Below the pieces are notes generated by a model that did not search any database, was not told where the DNA came from, and saw nothing but the letters and a program-made list of their open reading frames with translations. The position numbers and the translations under genes were made by a program. From an uncultured Agathobaculum sp. (lineage in GTDB: Bacteria > Bacillota > Clostridia > Oscillospirales > Butyricicoccaceae), in contig CAKSVR010000036.1 in the NCBI GenBank assembly GCA_934504345.1, positions 1-21,366 on the forward strand: 21,366 bases of DNA, read 5' to 3'. Shown piece by piece: positions 1 through 8,080 of the stretch (the stretch's first letter is position 1; every line of letters begins with the position of its first letter).

Positions 1-8
1 GCAGTCGA

Positions 9-416
9 TTATCGCTTGCTGAACTGCGGAGCGCGACGAGCTGCTTTGAGACCGTACTTCTTACGCTCCTTCATACGCGGATCACGGGTCAGGAAGCCGG
101 CAGCCTTCAGAGCTGCGCGGTACTGATCGGAATCAGCCTGCAGCAGAGCGCGGGCGATGCCGTGACGGATCGCGCCGGCCTGGCCGGTGAAGCCGCCGCC
201 GGTAACGGTGCACTCTACGTCGAACTTGCCCTCGGTGCCGGTCACGCCGAACGGCTGACGGCAAACCATCTTCAGGGTCTCGAGGCCGAAGTAATTGTCG
301 ATGGTGCGGTTGTTGATCTTAATCTCACCGGTGCCGCCCGGGAACAGACGAACGCGGGCAACAGAGGACTTTCTTCTGCCGGTGCCATAGAAATAAGCCT
401 TCTTAGGTGTATACAT
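9..416 (-). CDS. rpsI: 30S ribosomal protein S9
   Basis: This is ribosomal protein S9 of the small subunit, whose basic C-terminal tail reaches the tRNA in the P site. The 135-residue protein has the family hallmarks: GTGRRKSSVARVRL near residues 11-24, the GGGFTGQAGAIRHGIARAL block around 73-91, DPRMKERKKYGLKAARRAPQ in the C-terminal part, and the terminal SKR. Length matches typical bacterial S9 (about 130 residues). The start at 416 lies 14 bases after the rplM stop codon, and that gap contains a GGGAGG ribosome binding site, so both genes are one transcript. The gene is complete, with a TAA stop at 9-11. Any terminator would lie beyond the left edge of the window. Confidence 0.98.
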   Translation of the reverse strand: MYTPKKAYFYGTGRRKSSVARVRLFPGGTGEIKINNRTIDNYFGLETLKMVCRQPFGVTGTEGKFDVECTVTGGGFTGQAGAIRHGIARALLQADSDQYRAALKAAGFLTRDPRMKERKKYGLKAARRAPQFSKR

Positions 417-430
417 CAGTTAATCCTCCC

Positions 431-859
431 TTACTTGGCCCAGATCTCAGGCTTCTGAGCCTGATGATTGTGGTTCTCGCCAGCGAATACCTTCAGACGG
501 GTAGCGGACTGACGACCGATGGAATTCTTCGGCAGCATACCCTTAACTGCGAGCTGCATAGCAAACTCCGGCTTCTCAGCCATCAGGGTCTTGTACTGCA
601 CTTCCTTCAGGCCGCCAACCCAGCCGGTGTGGTGACGGTAATACTTCTGGGTGAGCTTCTTGCCGGTCAGAACCGCCTTGTCAGCATTGACGATGATTAC
701 GAAATCGCCGCAGTCAACATGGGGAGTGAACGTGGTCTTGTGCTTGCCGCGAAGCAGCATTGCAGCGGTTGCAGCAGTACGGCCCAGCGGCTTGCCAGCT
801 GCGTCCAGTACATACCACTTACGCTCGACATTTTCTGCCTTAGCCATAAAAGTAGACAT
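431..859 (-). CDS. rplM: 50S ribosomal protein L13
   Basis: This is ribosomal protein L13, an early-assembly protein of the large subunit. The 142-residue protein shows the family pattern: a WYVLDAAGKPLGRTA N-terminal segment, GDFVIIVNADK around residues 51-61, YYRHTGW-like YYRHHTGWVGG, AVKGMLPKNSIGR, and LKVFAGENHNHQAQKP at the C-terminus. It is first in the rplM-rpsI operon, the standard bacterial arrangement. The chosen ATG (857-859) has a GGAGG ribosome binding site 8 bases upstream, at 868-872. A second in-frame ATG five codons later (MAKAENV) is possible but less well spaced. Transcription likely starts near 923 from a strong promoter, leaving a leader of about 60 bases. Confidence 0.98.
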   Translation of the reverse strand: MSTFMAKAENVERKWYVLDAAGKPLGRTAATAAMLLRGKHKTTFTPHVDCGDFVIIVNADKAVLTGKKLTQKYYRHHTGWVGGLKEVQYKTLMAEKPEFAMQLAVKGMLPKNSIGRQSATRLKVFAGENHNHQAQKPEIWAK

Positions 860-929
860 GGTTTTTTCCTCCGTTTATATATATCAAAATACTTTGACAA
901 CTGTTTTATCGCTCCGAACGAGCATATCT

Positions 930-958
930 ATTAAAACACATCATTTTACGCAAGTCAA
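930..958 (-). promoter_or_regulatory. promoter of rplM-rpsI
   Basis: On the minus strand, TTGACT (953-958) is separated by exactly 17 bases from TTTAAT (930-935), a near-consensus sigma-A promoter. The predicted start near 923 is followed by a short leader with two small stem-loops (911-923 and 884-897) before the ribosome binding site. Confidence 0.8.
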
Positions 959-1070
959 GCGAAATTTTAAAAAAATATCTGCTATGCAATATATTCTCTT
1001 GTTTTCTCCCTCAATCTCTCTAATACTCTCGAATGCTCACTTTGCATTTCACTTTTTGCATTTGCGGAAT

Positions 1071-1100
1071 TTGACGTTTTCTGATATAAACTTATATAGA
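1071..1100 (+). promoter_or_regulatory. promoter of the ttcA-like gene / two-component operon
   Basis: TTGACG (1071-1076) is followed by an AT-rich -10 region, readable as TATATA at 1093-1098 (16-base spacer) or TATAGA at 1095-1100 (18-base spacer). It lies about 35 bases before the ATG at 1135. The exact -10 register is uncertain. Confidence 0.6.
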
Positions 1101-1134
1101 ATGTCCCTTTACGGGCTTATGAGGAGAACGCTCT

Positions 1135-1869
1135 ATGCAGAAAATGCTTTCCTACGTCCGCCGTGCGGTGGACCATTATCATATGATAGACGAGGGCGAC
1201 AGGATCGCGGTCGGCGTATCCGGCGGCAAGGATTCTCTCGCGCTGCTCGTCGCGCTCAGCCAGCTCAGCCGCTTCTATCCCCGGCACTTCACGGTCGTGG
1301 CCATCACGCTCGAGATGGGCTACGACGAGATGGACTTCTCGCCCGTGCAGGCCCTGTGCGACAGCCTCGGCGTGGAGTACATCCGCGTGCCTACCCAGAT
1401 CGGTCCCATCGTGTTCGACATCCGCCACGAGGAGAACCCGTGTTCGCTGTGTGCCAAGCTGCGCCGCGGCGCGCTGCACGATGCCGCCCGCAAGGCGGGC
1501 TGCGGCAAGGTCGCGCTCGGCCACCACTTTGACGATGTGGTCGAAACCTATATGCTGTCCTTATTCTATGAGGGCCGCATTTCGTGCTTCTCGCCCGTCA
1601 CCTATCTCGATCGGGCCGACATCACGCTCATCCGCCCGCTGCTGTACACGCCGGAGTATTTTATCCGGTCATTCGCAAAGCGGCACGAACTGCCCATCGT
1701 TCACAATCCGTGCCCGGCGGACGGCAACACCAAGCGGCAGGAGATAAAAGACCTGCTCAAAAACCTCGAAAAGACCATGCCCGGTCTGCGCGAGCGCATC
1801 TTCGGCGCAATGCAGCGCTACCCGCTCGACGGCTGGGCGCCGGACAAGACCCGGCAGGACTACAAATAA
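1135..1869 (+). CDS. TtcA-like PP-loop tRNA thiolation enzyme (ATPase)
   Basis: This is a PP-loop ATPase of the TtcA/TtuA group, which adenylates a tRNA base and replaces an oxygen with sulfur. TtcA itself makes 2-thiocytidine at position 32 and uses a [4Fe-4S] cluster. The PP-loop SGGKDS is at residues 29-34, a CxxC pair at C103/C106 (NPCSLCAKLRRG), the GHHFDD motif at 129-134, and a third cysteine at C193 in NPCPADG. These three cysteines match the cluster ligands known for TtcA. The length of 244 residues is slightly short but normal for clostridial homologues. A GAGGAG ribosome binding site (1121-1126) supports the ATG at 1135. The response regulator follows after 36 bases with no terminator, so co-transcription is likely. 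I leave the gene symbol open because several Firmicutes paralogues share this architecture. Confidence 0.85.
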   Translation: MQKMLSYVRRAVDHYHMIDEGDRIAVGVSGGKDSLALLVALSQLSRFYPRHFTVVAITLEMGYDEMDFSPVQALCDSLGVEYIRVPTQIGPIVFDIRHEENPCSLCAKLRRGALHDAARKAGCGKVALGHHFDDVVETYMLSLFYEGRISCFSPVTYLDRADITLIRPLLYTPEYFIRSFAKRHELPIVHNPCPADGNTKRQEIKDLLKNLEKTMPGLRERIFGAMQRYPLDGWAPDKTRQDYK

Positions 1870-1905
1870 TCCCATCGCCAAATACGCGGAAAGGAGGGAA
1901 AGAAA

Positions 1906-2643
1906 ATGCTTCATATCGGCTGCTGCGACGATGATCTGTCCGTGCTGAGCGAGCTGCGCGTGCTGCTGGACAGCTACCGCGTCGAGCGCAACACCGAAAT
2001 CATGTCCACAGCGTTCCAGAGCCCGCTCGAGCTCATCGCGGAGATCGAAAAGGGTATGCGCTTCGACATCCTGCTGCTCGATGTGCTCATGCCGGGCGAG
2101 AACGGCATCGATGCCGCCAAGGAGATACGCGGTTACGACAGCAATGTGAAGATCATTTTCCTCACCTCGTCCGCCGAGTTTGCCGTCGAGTCCTACACGG
2201 TCGGCGCGTACTTCTACCAGCTCAAGCCCATCTGGAAGGAGAGCTTTTTCCGGCTGCTGGATTCCGTCACCGCCGAGTGCGAAAAGGACAGCGGCACCAG
2301 CCTCATCCTGCGCTGCAAGACCGGCATCACCCGCATCGAGCTGGACAAGCTGGAATACTGCGAGGTCATCCGGCGTTCGCTCATGCTGCACATGACGGAC
2401 GGCACGGTACACGAGAGTGTCGGCAGCATGGATCATCTGTGCGAACAGCTGGCTGAACACACCAGCTTTCTGCGTATCCACCGCGCATTTCTCGTCAATC
2501 TGGAGCACATCCGCACCATCGCGCCCAAGTCGCTCATCATGGCCAGCGGCGCGGAGCTGCCCATCCCGCGCGGCAAGTATAACGAAATCAAGGACCGCTA
2601 CCTTGAATATGCGTTCCAGCGAAAGCAGGTGTTCCTCACATGA
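1906..2643 (+). CDS. LytTR-family response regulator
   Basis: This is a DNA-binding response regulator of the LytTR (AgrA/LytR-like) family. The receiver domain spans roughly residues 1-125, with acidic residues D8-D10, the likely phosphoacceptor D59 (ILLLDVLMPG), the conserved T87 and K107 in QLKPI. A LytTR DNA-binding domain follows at about 135-235, with the diagnostic block LRIHRAFLVNLEHI (189-202). LytTR regulators bind short direct repeats upstream of targets, often for peptide signalling, bacteriocin or cell-wall genes. The start is supported by AAGGAGG at 1891-1897. Its stop overlaps the start of the kinase gene in an ATGA, so the pair is translationally coupled and almost certainly a cognate system. 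Its targets cannot be read from the sequence; the adjacent lipoprotein/protease cassette is one candidate. Confidence 0.93.
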   Translation: MLHIGCCDDDLSVLSELRVLLDSYRVERNTEIMSTAFQSPLELIAEIEKGMRFDILLLDVLMPGENGIDAAKEIRGYDSNVKIIFLTSSAEFAVESYTVGAYFYQLKPIWKESFFRLLDSVTAECEKDSGTSLILRCKTGITRIELDKLEYCEVIRRSLMLHMTDGTVHESVGSMDHLCEQLAEHTSFLRIHRAFLVNLEHIRTIAPKSLIMASGAELPIPRGKYNEIKDRYLEYAFQRKQVFLT

Positions 2644-3914
2644 TCGACCTCGTTATCGACCTGTGCAACTCGGTAGCGGTATCCCTGTTCGGCATCGTGC
2701 TGTCCGCCGCGTTCTGCAACATCAGCTGGACGGCGGAGAACAAGAAAAAATTCCTGCTGTGCGTCGCCGGCATCTTGTCTGTGGCTGGCATCGTGTATAT
2801 CGGTATGGACCCGAACATCGGCCGGTATTTCTATCCGCTGCACACGCATCTGCCGCTCATCCTCGCACTGTGCTGGCTCAGCCGCGAAAAGCTGTGGCCG
2901 GTCATCTCGGTGCTGACGGCATACCTGTGCTGTCAGCTGCGCCGGTGGCTGGCACTGGTGGTCATCGCCATATTCGCGGGCGGCGACACCATGCAGTATA
3001 TCACGGAAATGATCGTCACCGTGCCGCTGCTCATCCTGCTGCTCAAGGCCGCGCCCGCCATCCGCTCGGTATCGCAGTATTCCGTGGCTGTGCAGCTCCA
3101 GTTCGGCAGCGTTCCGGCGCTGTATTACGCCTTTGACTACATCACCCGCGTGTACACCACCCTGCTGTCCTCCGGTTCGCCCGTGGTGGTGGAGTTCATG
3201 CCGTTTGTCTGCTCCGTTGCCTATCTGCTGTTCCTGCTGCACGCCTCCCGCGAACAGGCCGCCCGCATCCGGCTCGAGCAGCTGCAGAGCAGCCTGAATA
3301 TGCAGGTCAGTCAGGCCGTGTGGGAGATCGACGCGCTGCGCGAATCCCAGCGCAAGACCCGCGCCTACCGTCACGACCTGCGGCACCACCTGCAATTCCT
3401 GTCCGCCTGTCTGGAGAACGGCCAGTACGAGCAGGCGCAGGAGTACATCCGCTCCATCAACAAGGAGATCGAGGCCAGCCGCGTGACCGTCTACTGCGAG
3501 AACGAGGCCGCGAACCTCATCCTTTCCTCGTTCGCGAACCGTGCCGCCATGCAGGACATCCCCCTATCCATCCACGCCGTGCTGCCCAATGTGCTGCCCA
3601 TCGCCGAGAGCGACCTGTGCGTGCTGCTCTCCAACGCGCTGGAAAACGCCATCCACGCCTGTCAAAAAGACGATAACGGCGGCGTACCCGGTCATATCGA
3701 GGTGCAGACCTACGAGCAGGCCGGAAAGTTCTTTTTGCAGGTGTCCAACGACTGCCGCAAGCCCGTGCAGTTCGACGACCACGGCCTGCCCGTCACCGAC
3801 CGGCAGGGCCACGGCATCGGCGTGCACAGCATTTGCGGCATTGTGGAACGATATGGCGGTGTTTACAGCTTTTCCGTCCAGAACGGGCTGTTTATCCTCC
3901 GCGTTTCGCTTTGA
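2640..3914 (+). CDS. membrane sensor histidine kinase, GHKL type (AgrC-like)
   Basis: This is a sensor kinase of the AgrC/GHKL class that pairs with the LytTR regulator upstream. The first 200 residues contain about five to six hydrophobic segments (for example 10-26, 38-55, 70-80, 86-113, 125-136, 186-200), consistent with a polytopic sensor without a large extracellular domain. A predicted helix (about 203-240) leads into the phosphoacceptor region YRHDLRHHLQFL, where H245 is the likely phosphorylation site. The ATPase domain shows the N-box SNALENAIHA (331-340) and a short G-box GHGIGVHSI (390-398). The start overlaps the regulator stop by four bases. The signal is unknown, because no AgrD-like peptide precursor or AgrB-like processing protease is visible nearby. 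Confidence 0.92.
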   Translation: MIDLVIDLCNSVAVSLFGIVLSAAFCNISWTAENKKKFLLCVAGILSVAGIVYIGMDPNIGRYFYPLHTHLPLILALCWLSREKLWPVISVLTAYLCCQLRRWLALVVIAIFAGGDTMQYITEMIVTVPLLILLLKAAPAIRSVSQYSVAVQLQFGSVPALYYAFDYITRVYTTLLSSGSPVVVEFMPFVCSVAYLLFLLHASREQAARIRLEQLQSSLNMQVSQAVWEIDALRESQRKTRAYRHDLRHHLQFLSACLENGQYEQAQEYIRSINKEIEASRVTVYCENEAANLILSSFANRAAMQDIPLSIHAVLPNVLPIAESDLCVLLSNALENAIHACQKDDNGGVPGHIEVQTYEQAGKFFLQVSNDCRKPVQFDDHGLPVTDRQGHGIGVHSICGIVERYGGVYSFSVQNGLFILRVSL

Positions 3915-3947
3915 ACCACGATTGATAAACCTCGACAATTCATGCCG

Positions 3948-3989
3948 GACACAGGACGTTTCATGCGTGAACGCCCTGTGTCTTTTTTT
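3948..3989 (+). terminator. intrinsic terminator after the two-component genes
   Basis: GACACAGG (3948-3955) pairs with CCTGTGTC (3975-3982). An inner CGTT/AACG extension lies beyond one mismatch. Seven T residues follow (3983-3989). It separates the kinase gene from the lipoprotein cassette. Confidence 0.88.
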
Positions 3990-4045
3990 GCGCCTGTATA
4001 CTGATAGCATCACAAATCATTCACAATACAAGGGAGAGATTCACT

Positions 4046-4387
4046 ATGAAAAAGTTTGCAGCATGGCTCCTCAGCCTGATGCTGGTCTGCTCGCTCGCAG
4101 CCTGCGGCGACAGCGGCCCGGACCGTCAGCCCGCCATCGATGCGTTCAACTCCGCCAGCGATGCCTTCCAGGAGATTGCGGATGCGATCAACGCGAACCC
4201 GGATGCCTACCCGGATGATGTCGTAAGCGCAGTTTCCGACATGGCCGATGTGCTCATCCAGCACAAGGAGATGCTCGAGGACGACAGCGTAGAGCTCGAC
4301 GAGGACAAGCTGAACGAGATGATCGACTGGTACGGCACGGTCGAGGACTGGGTAAAGGAAGCCAAGACCGACCTCGGCATTGCGTAA
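4046..4387 (+). CDS. small acidic lipoprotein of unknown function
   Basis: This is a predicted lipoprotein of 113 residues. A basic N-terminus and hydrophobic segment (residues 1-17) lead into the lipobox LAAC, so C20 should be lipidated and the mature protein anchored on the outer face of the membrane. The remaining 93 residues are acidic, rich in Asp, Glu and Ala, and look helical, with no cysteine apart from C20 and no enzyme motif I recognise. An AGGGAGAG ribosome binding site precedes the ATG. It opens a run of four co-directional genes (LemA-like, zinc-ribbon/SHOCT, C11 protease) with short gaps, so it probably works with them at the cell surface. A hairpin without a T-tract follows it. 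No named family was recognised. Confidence 0.85.
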   Translation: MKKFAAWLLSLMLVCSLAACGDSGPDRQPAIDAFNSASDAFQEIADAINANPDAYPDDVVSAVSDMADVLIQHKEMLEDDSVELDEDKLNEMIDWYGTVEDWVKEAKTDLGIA

Positions 4388-4401
4388 CTGACACACCGCA
4401 C

Positions 4402-4426
4402 AGGGACGGGACATCTTTCCGTCCCT
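4402..4426 (+). other. intercistronic hairpin after the lipoprotein gene
   Basis: AGGGACGG (4402-4409) pairs perfectly with CCGTCCCT (4419-4426) across a 9-base loop. No T-tract follows. It could protect the 3' end of the lipoprotein message or partly terminate, lowering expression of the downstream genes. Confidence 0.65.
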
Positions 4427-4451
4427 CTACTGCCCGGAAAGGAGGGAGTCC

Positions 4452-4976
4452 GTGTACTATGCGATCATCCTCGCACTGATCCTGATCCTGCTGGCCATGT
4501 GGCTCATCTCCACCAAGCGCCGGCTGGCCGCGATGGAAGAGAATATCGGCAACGCCATGAATCAGCTCGGCGTGCAGATGTCCTCGCGGTTCGATGCGCT
4601 GTTCTCTCTGCTGGCCATCGCCCGGCTGTACGCGCCGCATGAGGCGCAGACACTCATCGAGGCCGTGCGTGTGCGCCGCAGTGCCATCACGGCCTGCTCG
4701 ACACCCGAGGATGTCATCCGGCAGCGCGATGTCATCGCGGATGCCGCGATGTGCCTGTCCGCACTCACCGAACAGTATCCGGACATCACCCGCGATGCGG
4801 ATTACCAGAAGCGCGTGGATGCTGTCATCTGCTACGGCCGGATGGTTCGCACCAGCGCCCTGATCTACAACGACTCGGCGGCCAAGCTCAACCGTGAGCT
4901 GCACCGCTTCCCCACCATGCTGATCGCCGGTCTGCTCGGCTCCCGCGAAAGAGCGTACCTGCATCTGCCCAACTGA
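4452..4976 (+). CDS. LemA family membrane-anchored protein
   Basis: The 174-residue protein starts with one strong transmembrane helix (residues 3-21), followed by a predicted helical cytoplasmic or surface domain. I place it in the LemA family because of several matching positions: the MEENIGNAMNQLGVQMSSRFDAL block (29-51) resembles the family's NAW-Q-DVQLKRRYDLIPNL, YAPHEAQTLIEAVRVRRS follows, and the end has YNDSAAKLNRELHRFPTMLIAGLLG then ERAYL, the classic LemA finish. The function of LemA proteins is not settled. The start is GTG at 4452; GGAGG at 4441-4445 lies 6 bases upstream, which decides against later ATG codons. It is the second gene of the envelope cassette, 64 bases after the lipoprotein gene. 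Confidence 0.82.
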   Translation: MYYAIILALILILLAMWLISTKRRLAAMEENIGNAMNQLGVQMSSRFDALFSLLAIARLYAPHEAQTLIEAVRVRRSAITACSTPEDVIRQRDVIADAAMCLSALTEQYPDITRDADYQKRVDAVICYGRMVRTSALIYNDSAAKLNRELHRFPTMLIAGLLGSRERAYLHLPN

Positions 4977-5008
4977 TCCACTATTTTACACACAGGAGGA
5001 ACAAAATC

Positions 5009-5953
5009 ATGGGACTGTTTACCAAGAAAGATCCCTGCGCCATCTGCGGCGGCAAGGTAAAGGGCTTACTGCCGTGGAAGATCGACGGCCAGTACATCTG
5101 CAACGACTGCTACGGCACCGTTGACCTGCCGGACGGCGCGGTGAACAACATGACGGTCGAGGCGTTCAAGGCCTACCGCGCGTTCCGCGAGGAAAACCAG
5201 AAGCTGCGCGACCAGTTCAACATCGAGCGCGACATCGATTTCGGCTGGTGGGACACCAAGTTCGTGTTCGACCTGCGCCACCGCCTGATGTGTCTGGACA
5301 AGAGCCTGAACAAGACCATTTTCGAGGGCAGCCAGATCAAGTCGTTCATCATCCGCGAGGATGCTTCCCCGCTGTATGAGGGCGATGCAAACGGCCTGCG
5401 CTGCTATACCAGCACCATCCCGGAACGTGCCCGCGCGCTCGAGCCCGAGATCACCCGCTTCCGCATGGAGGAGGAGCGCCGCCGCAATCTGCGCGACCTG
5501 CACGAGGCCATCCACGGCAAGGACGACGACCGCGACTTTGATGACCGGGTACACTTTTTCAATGTGCCCGAGCCGTTCAAGAAGTTTATCGTCGAGATCC
5601 GCTTCCAGCACCCGTACTGGGGCTCGTTCACGGCGGATATGAGCGCTCCGTCGTTCGACAGCACCTATCCGGATGTTTCCGACTATCTCAGCAGGTATCA
5701 GGAGAGCAAGAACACGATGGAGCAGCTCGCCAAGGCGCTCATGGCCGTGGCATATCCCGGCAAGCCCGAAATCCCGGTCGGCGCGGACGGCAAGGTGCCG
5801 ACTCCGGCGCAGCCCGCACAGGCGGCTCCGGCGGCAGCAGCGCCCGCGGTCGATGCCGTTACCGAGATCCAGCGCTTCAAGACCCTGCTCGATCAGGGCA
5901 TCATCACCGAAGAGGAGTTCGCAGCGAAGAAAAAGCAGCTTCTTGGCATCTGA
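5009..5953 (+). CDS. zinc-ribbon (DUF4428-like) and SHOCT domain protein
   Basis: This is a 314-residue cytoplasmic protein with no signal peptide. The N-terminus carries a treble-clef/zinc-ribbon pattern, C10-x2-C13 and C31-x2-C34, as in DUF4428 proteins. The middle (about 50-255) is a globular region with charged helices and aromatic patches that I do not recognise. A low-complexity Ala/Pro linker (about 262-283) leads to a C-terminal SHOCT motif (285-314, EIQRFKTLLDQGIITEEEF then AAKKKQLL), a short helical module thought to mediate oligomerisation or tethering. An AGGAGGA ribosome binding site supports the start. It lies 32 bases after the LemA-like gene and 23 bases before the protease gene, so one transcript is likely. 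Its role is unknown. Confidence 0.83.
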   Translation: MGLFTKKDPCAICGGKVKGLLPWKIDGQYICNDCYGTVDLPDGAVNNMTVEAFKAYRAFREENQKLRDQFNIERDIDFGWWDTKFVFDLRHRLMCLDKSLNKTIFEGSQIKSFIIREDASPLYEGDANGLRCYTSTIPERARALEPEITRFRMEEERRRNLRDLHEAIHGKDDDRDFDDRVHFFNVPEPFKKFIVEIRFQHPYWGSFTADMSAPSFDSTYPDVSDYLSRYQESKNTMEQLAKALMAVAYPGKPEIPVGADGKVPTPAQPAQAAPAAAAPAVDAVTEIQRFKTLLDQGIITEEEFAAKKKQLLGI

Positions 5954-5976
5954 CACCACCCAAAGGGGGATTTCAC

Positions 5977-7920
5977 ATGAAAAAGCGACTGTTATCCGCA
6001 CTTCTGGCATCCTCGATGGCGCTGACGCTCACCGCCTGCGGCGGCGGTGACGACGTTTCCGCAGACGACACCGGCGGCGAGAGCTGGGCTGTCTACTGGT
6101 ATCTGTGCGGCAGTGATCTGGAAACCAACGGCGGCTTTGCCACTACCGACCTCGAGGAAATGATGCAGGTCGAGCTGCCCGAGAACGTCAACGTTGTCAT
6201 CGAAACCGGCGGCGCCGCCGAGTGGCAGAACGACCAGATGGATGCGGCCAAGCTCCAGCGCTGGCTGTACAACAGCGACGGCCTCCAGCTGCTCGAGGAG
6301 CAGGACACCGCCAACATGGGCGATGCACAGACACTCTACGAGTTCCTCGACTACGCCAGCACCAACTACCCGGCGGATCGCGTAGCCGTTACATTCTGGA
6401 ACCACGGCGGCGGCTCGGTGAGCGGCGCGGCCTTTGACGAGCTGCACGGACTGGATTCGCTCGACCTGTCCGAGATGTATCAGGCATTCAACGAGGTCTG
6501 GCCCGCCGACAAGGAAAATCCCGCGCTCGAGCTGGTCGGCTTTGACACCTGCCTGATGGCTACGGTGGATGTTGCATCCGTTTTCCAGAATTTCGCGCAC
6601 TATCTGGTCGGCTCGGAGGAAACCGAGCCGGGCAACGGCTGGCTGTATTCGGGCTGGCTGGGCAAGCTGGCCGAGGACCCGACCATGGACGGCAAAACGC
6701 TCGGCACGGCTATCTGCGACACCTATTATCAGGGCTGTGAGGAGGCCGGCACACAGGATCAGACCACGCTGTCGCTGACCGACCTGAGCAAGCTCGACCC
6801 GCTGCTCGAGGCCTACGAGGCGTTCGGCGAGGAGGCGTTCGCGGCGGCTGCCGAGAACCCCGGCTTCTTTGCCGAGTTCGGCCGTGCGGCTTCGCAGAGC
6901 GAAAACTACGGCGGCAACACCAAGGATCAGGGCTACACCAACATGGTCGATCTGGGCCATCTGGCCCGCCAGACCGCTGACCTGCTCCCGTCCGCACAGG
7001 CGGTTTCGGATGCCCTCGCGGACTGCGTGCTGTACAAGGTGAACGGCCCGTACCGCGCGGAGGCGACCGGTCTGAGCTGCTACTACTCGTACAGCGGCGA
7101 CACAGACGACCTCAGCGGCTTCCTCAATGTCGGTGAGAGCCCGGCGTTCAAGTATCTGTACAGCTACGAGCTCACCGGCGAGCTGGGCGACGGCGGCGAT
7201 GATTTCCTGTCCGCGCTCGACCTGTCCAACCTGCCCGACCGCCTGACACTGGCCGACAAGAGCTGGGACGGCTCCCCGCTCGATGTGGACAGCGAGGGCT
7301 ACTCCGTGCTGACCCTCGGCCCGGATGCCAACGACGTACTGGCGGGCATCGGCTTCTCGCTCTACTATGTGGACGAGGCGAACGACCAGATGCTGCTGCT
7401 CGGCACGGACAACGACATCACTGCCGACTGGGATACCGGCGTATTCAAGGACAATTTCCGCGGTGTATGGGGCGCTCTGGACGGCCATCTGGTCTACATG
7501 GAGCTGTCCTTTGAGGGCGACGACTACAACCTGTATGCCGTGCCCATCCTGCTGAACGGCGAGGAATACAATCTTCAGGTCGCTTACGACTTCACCACCG
7601 AAGAGTGGAGCATCCTCGGTGCATCGCAGGGTCTGGACGACTCCGGCATGGCCAGCAAGGAAATGCGCCTGCTCGAGCCCGGCGACGTAGTAACCACCAT
7701 CTGGAAGATGGCGACTTTCTCCGGCGACGACGATTTTGAGATGTACACCGCCGACGAAGTCACCGTCACCGAGAACACCGCGTTCGGCGAAGCGCCGCTG
7801 TTCGACGGCAGCTACTCCATGGTATTCGAAATGTGGGATTCGGTCGGCAACTACGCTTATTCCGACCCGGTAACGTTCGACTGCGCGAACGGCGAAATCT
7901 CCACCACGGTTTATAACTAA
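5977..7920 (+). CDS. clostripain-family (C11) cysteine protease, lipoprotein
   Basis: This is a predicted surface lipoprotein protease of 647 residues. The signal peptide ends in the lipobox LTAC, with C21 as the lipid anchor. The peptidase C11 catalytic region covers roughly residues 37-330: the strand WAVYWYLCGSDLE, TGGAAEW, the catalytic histidine H143 in TFWNHGGGSVSG, and the catalytic cysteine C192 in VGFDTCLMATVD. Family members cleave after basic residues, typically Arg, and often self-process; that specificity is inferred. The C-terminal 250 residues are beta-rich and acidic with no recognised domain. The gene ends the lipoprotein/LemA/SHOCT cassette and is followed by a strong terminator. 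The ribosome binding site is AAAGGGGG. Possible roles include processing of surface proteins or peptide scavenging. Confidence 0.9.
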   Translation: MKKRLLSALLASSMALTLTACGGGDDVSADDTGGESWAVYWYLCGSDLETNGGFATTDLEEMMQVELPENVNVVIETGGAAEWQNDQMDAAKLQRWLYNSDGLQLLEEQDTANMGDAQTLYEFLDYASTNYPADRVAVTFWNHGGGSVSGAAFDELHGLDSLDLSEMYQAFNEVWPADKENPALELVGFDTCLMATVDVASVFQNFAHYLVGSEETEPGNGWLYSGWLGKLAEDPTMDGKTLGTAICDTYYQGCEEAGTQDQTTLSLTDLSKLDPLLEAYEAFGEEAFAAAAENPGFFAEFGRAASQSENYGGNTKDQGYTNMVDLGHLARQTADLLPSAQAVSDALADCVLYKVNGPYRAEATGLSCYYSYSGDTDDLSGFLNVGESPAFKYLYSYELTGELGDGGDDFLSALDLSNLPDRLTLADKSWDGSPLDVDSEGYSVLTLGPDANDVLAGIGFSLYYVDEANDQMLLLGTDNDITADWDTGVFKDNFRGVWGALDGHLVYMELSFEGDDYNLYAVPILLNGEEYNLQVAYDFTTEEWSILGASQGLDDSGMASKEMRLLEPGDVVTTIWKMATFSGDDDFEMYTADEVTVTENTAFGEAPLFDGSYSMVFEMWDSVGNYAYSDPVTFDCANGEISTTVYN

Positions 7921-7946
7921 GTCAATCACCTACCCTCTCATATTGG

Positions 7947-7976
7947 AAAGCCGTCCCGGATTCGGGACGGCTTTTC
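7947..7976 (+). terminator. intrinsic terminator after the C11 protease gene
   Basis: AAAGCCGTCCCG (7947-7958) pairs over 12 bases with CGGGACGGCTTT (7963-7974) around a GATT loop. It is followed by T-rich sequence (TTTTCCTGTTTTTT). Confidence 0.93.
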
Positions 7977-8080
7977 CTGTTTTTTCCTTTTCTTTCGAAA
8001 AAATCGTGCTGCACTGCACACAGCATTGCTTAGTACGGAATATTCCGGAGCAGGTGTTGGTTTCGCCTAATCACATAATA

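Noticed and set aside
651..1532. 293-codon frame running through the rplM/ttcA divergent promoter region
   Set aside because: It crosses two convincing promoters and overlaps rplM antisense and ttcA out of frame. Its C-terminal half is Arg/Pro-rich shadow sequence.
5992..7929. 645-codon open frame antisense to the C11 protease gene
   Set aside because: It is a by-product of GC-rich codon use on the other strand. It has no ribosome binding site, a composition unlike a real protein, and fully overlaps a gene with clear catalytic motifs.
8036..8047. 12-base palindrome CGGAATATTCCG between two convergent terminators
   Set aside because: It is in a gap where no promoter points outward, so no role is suggested, and a single short palindrome is weak evidence.
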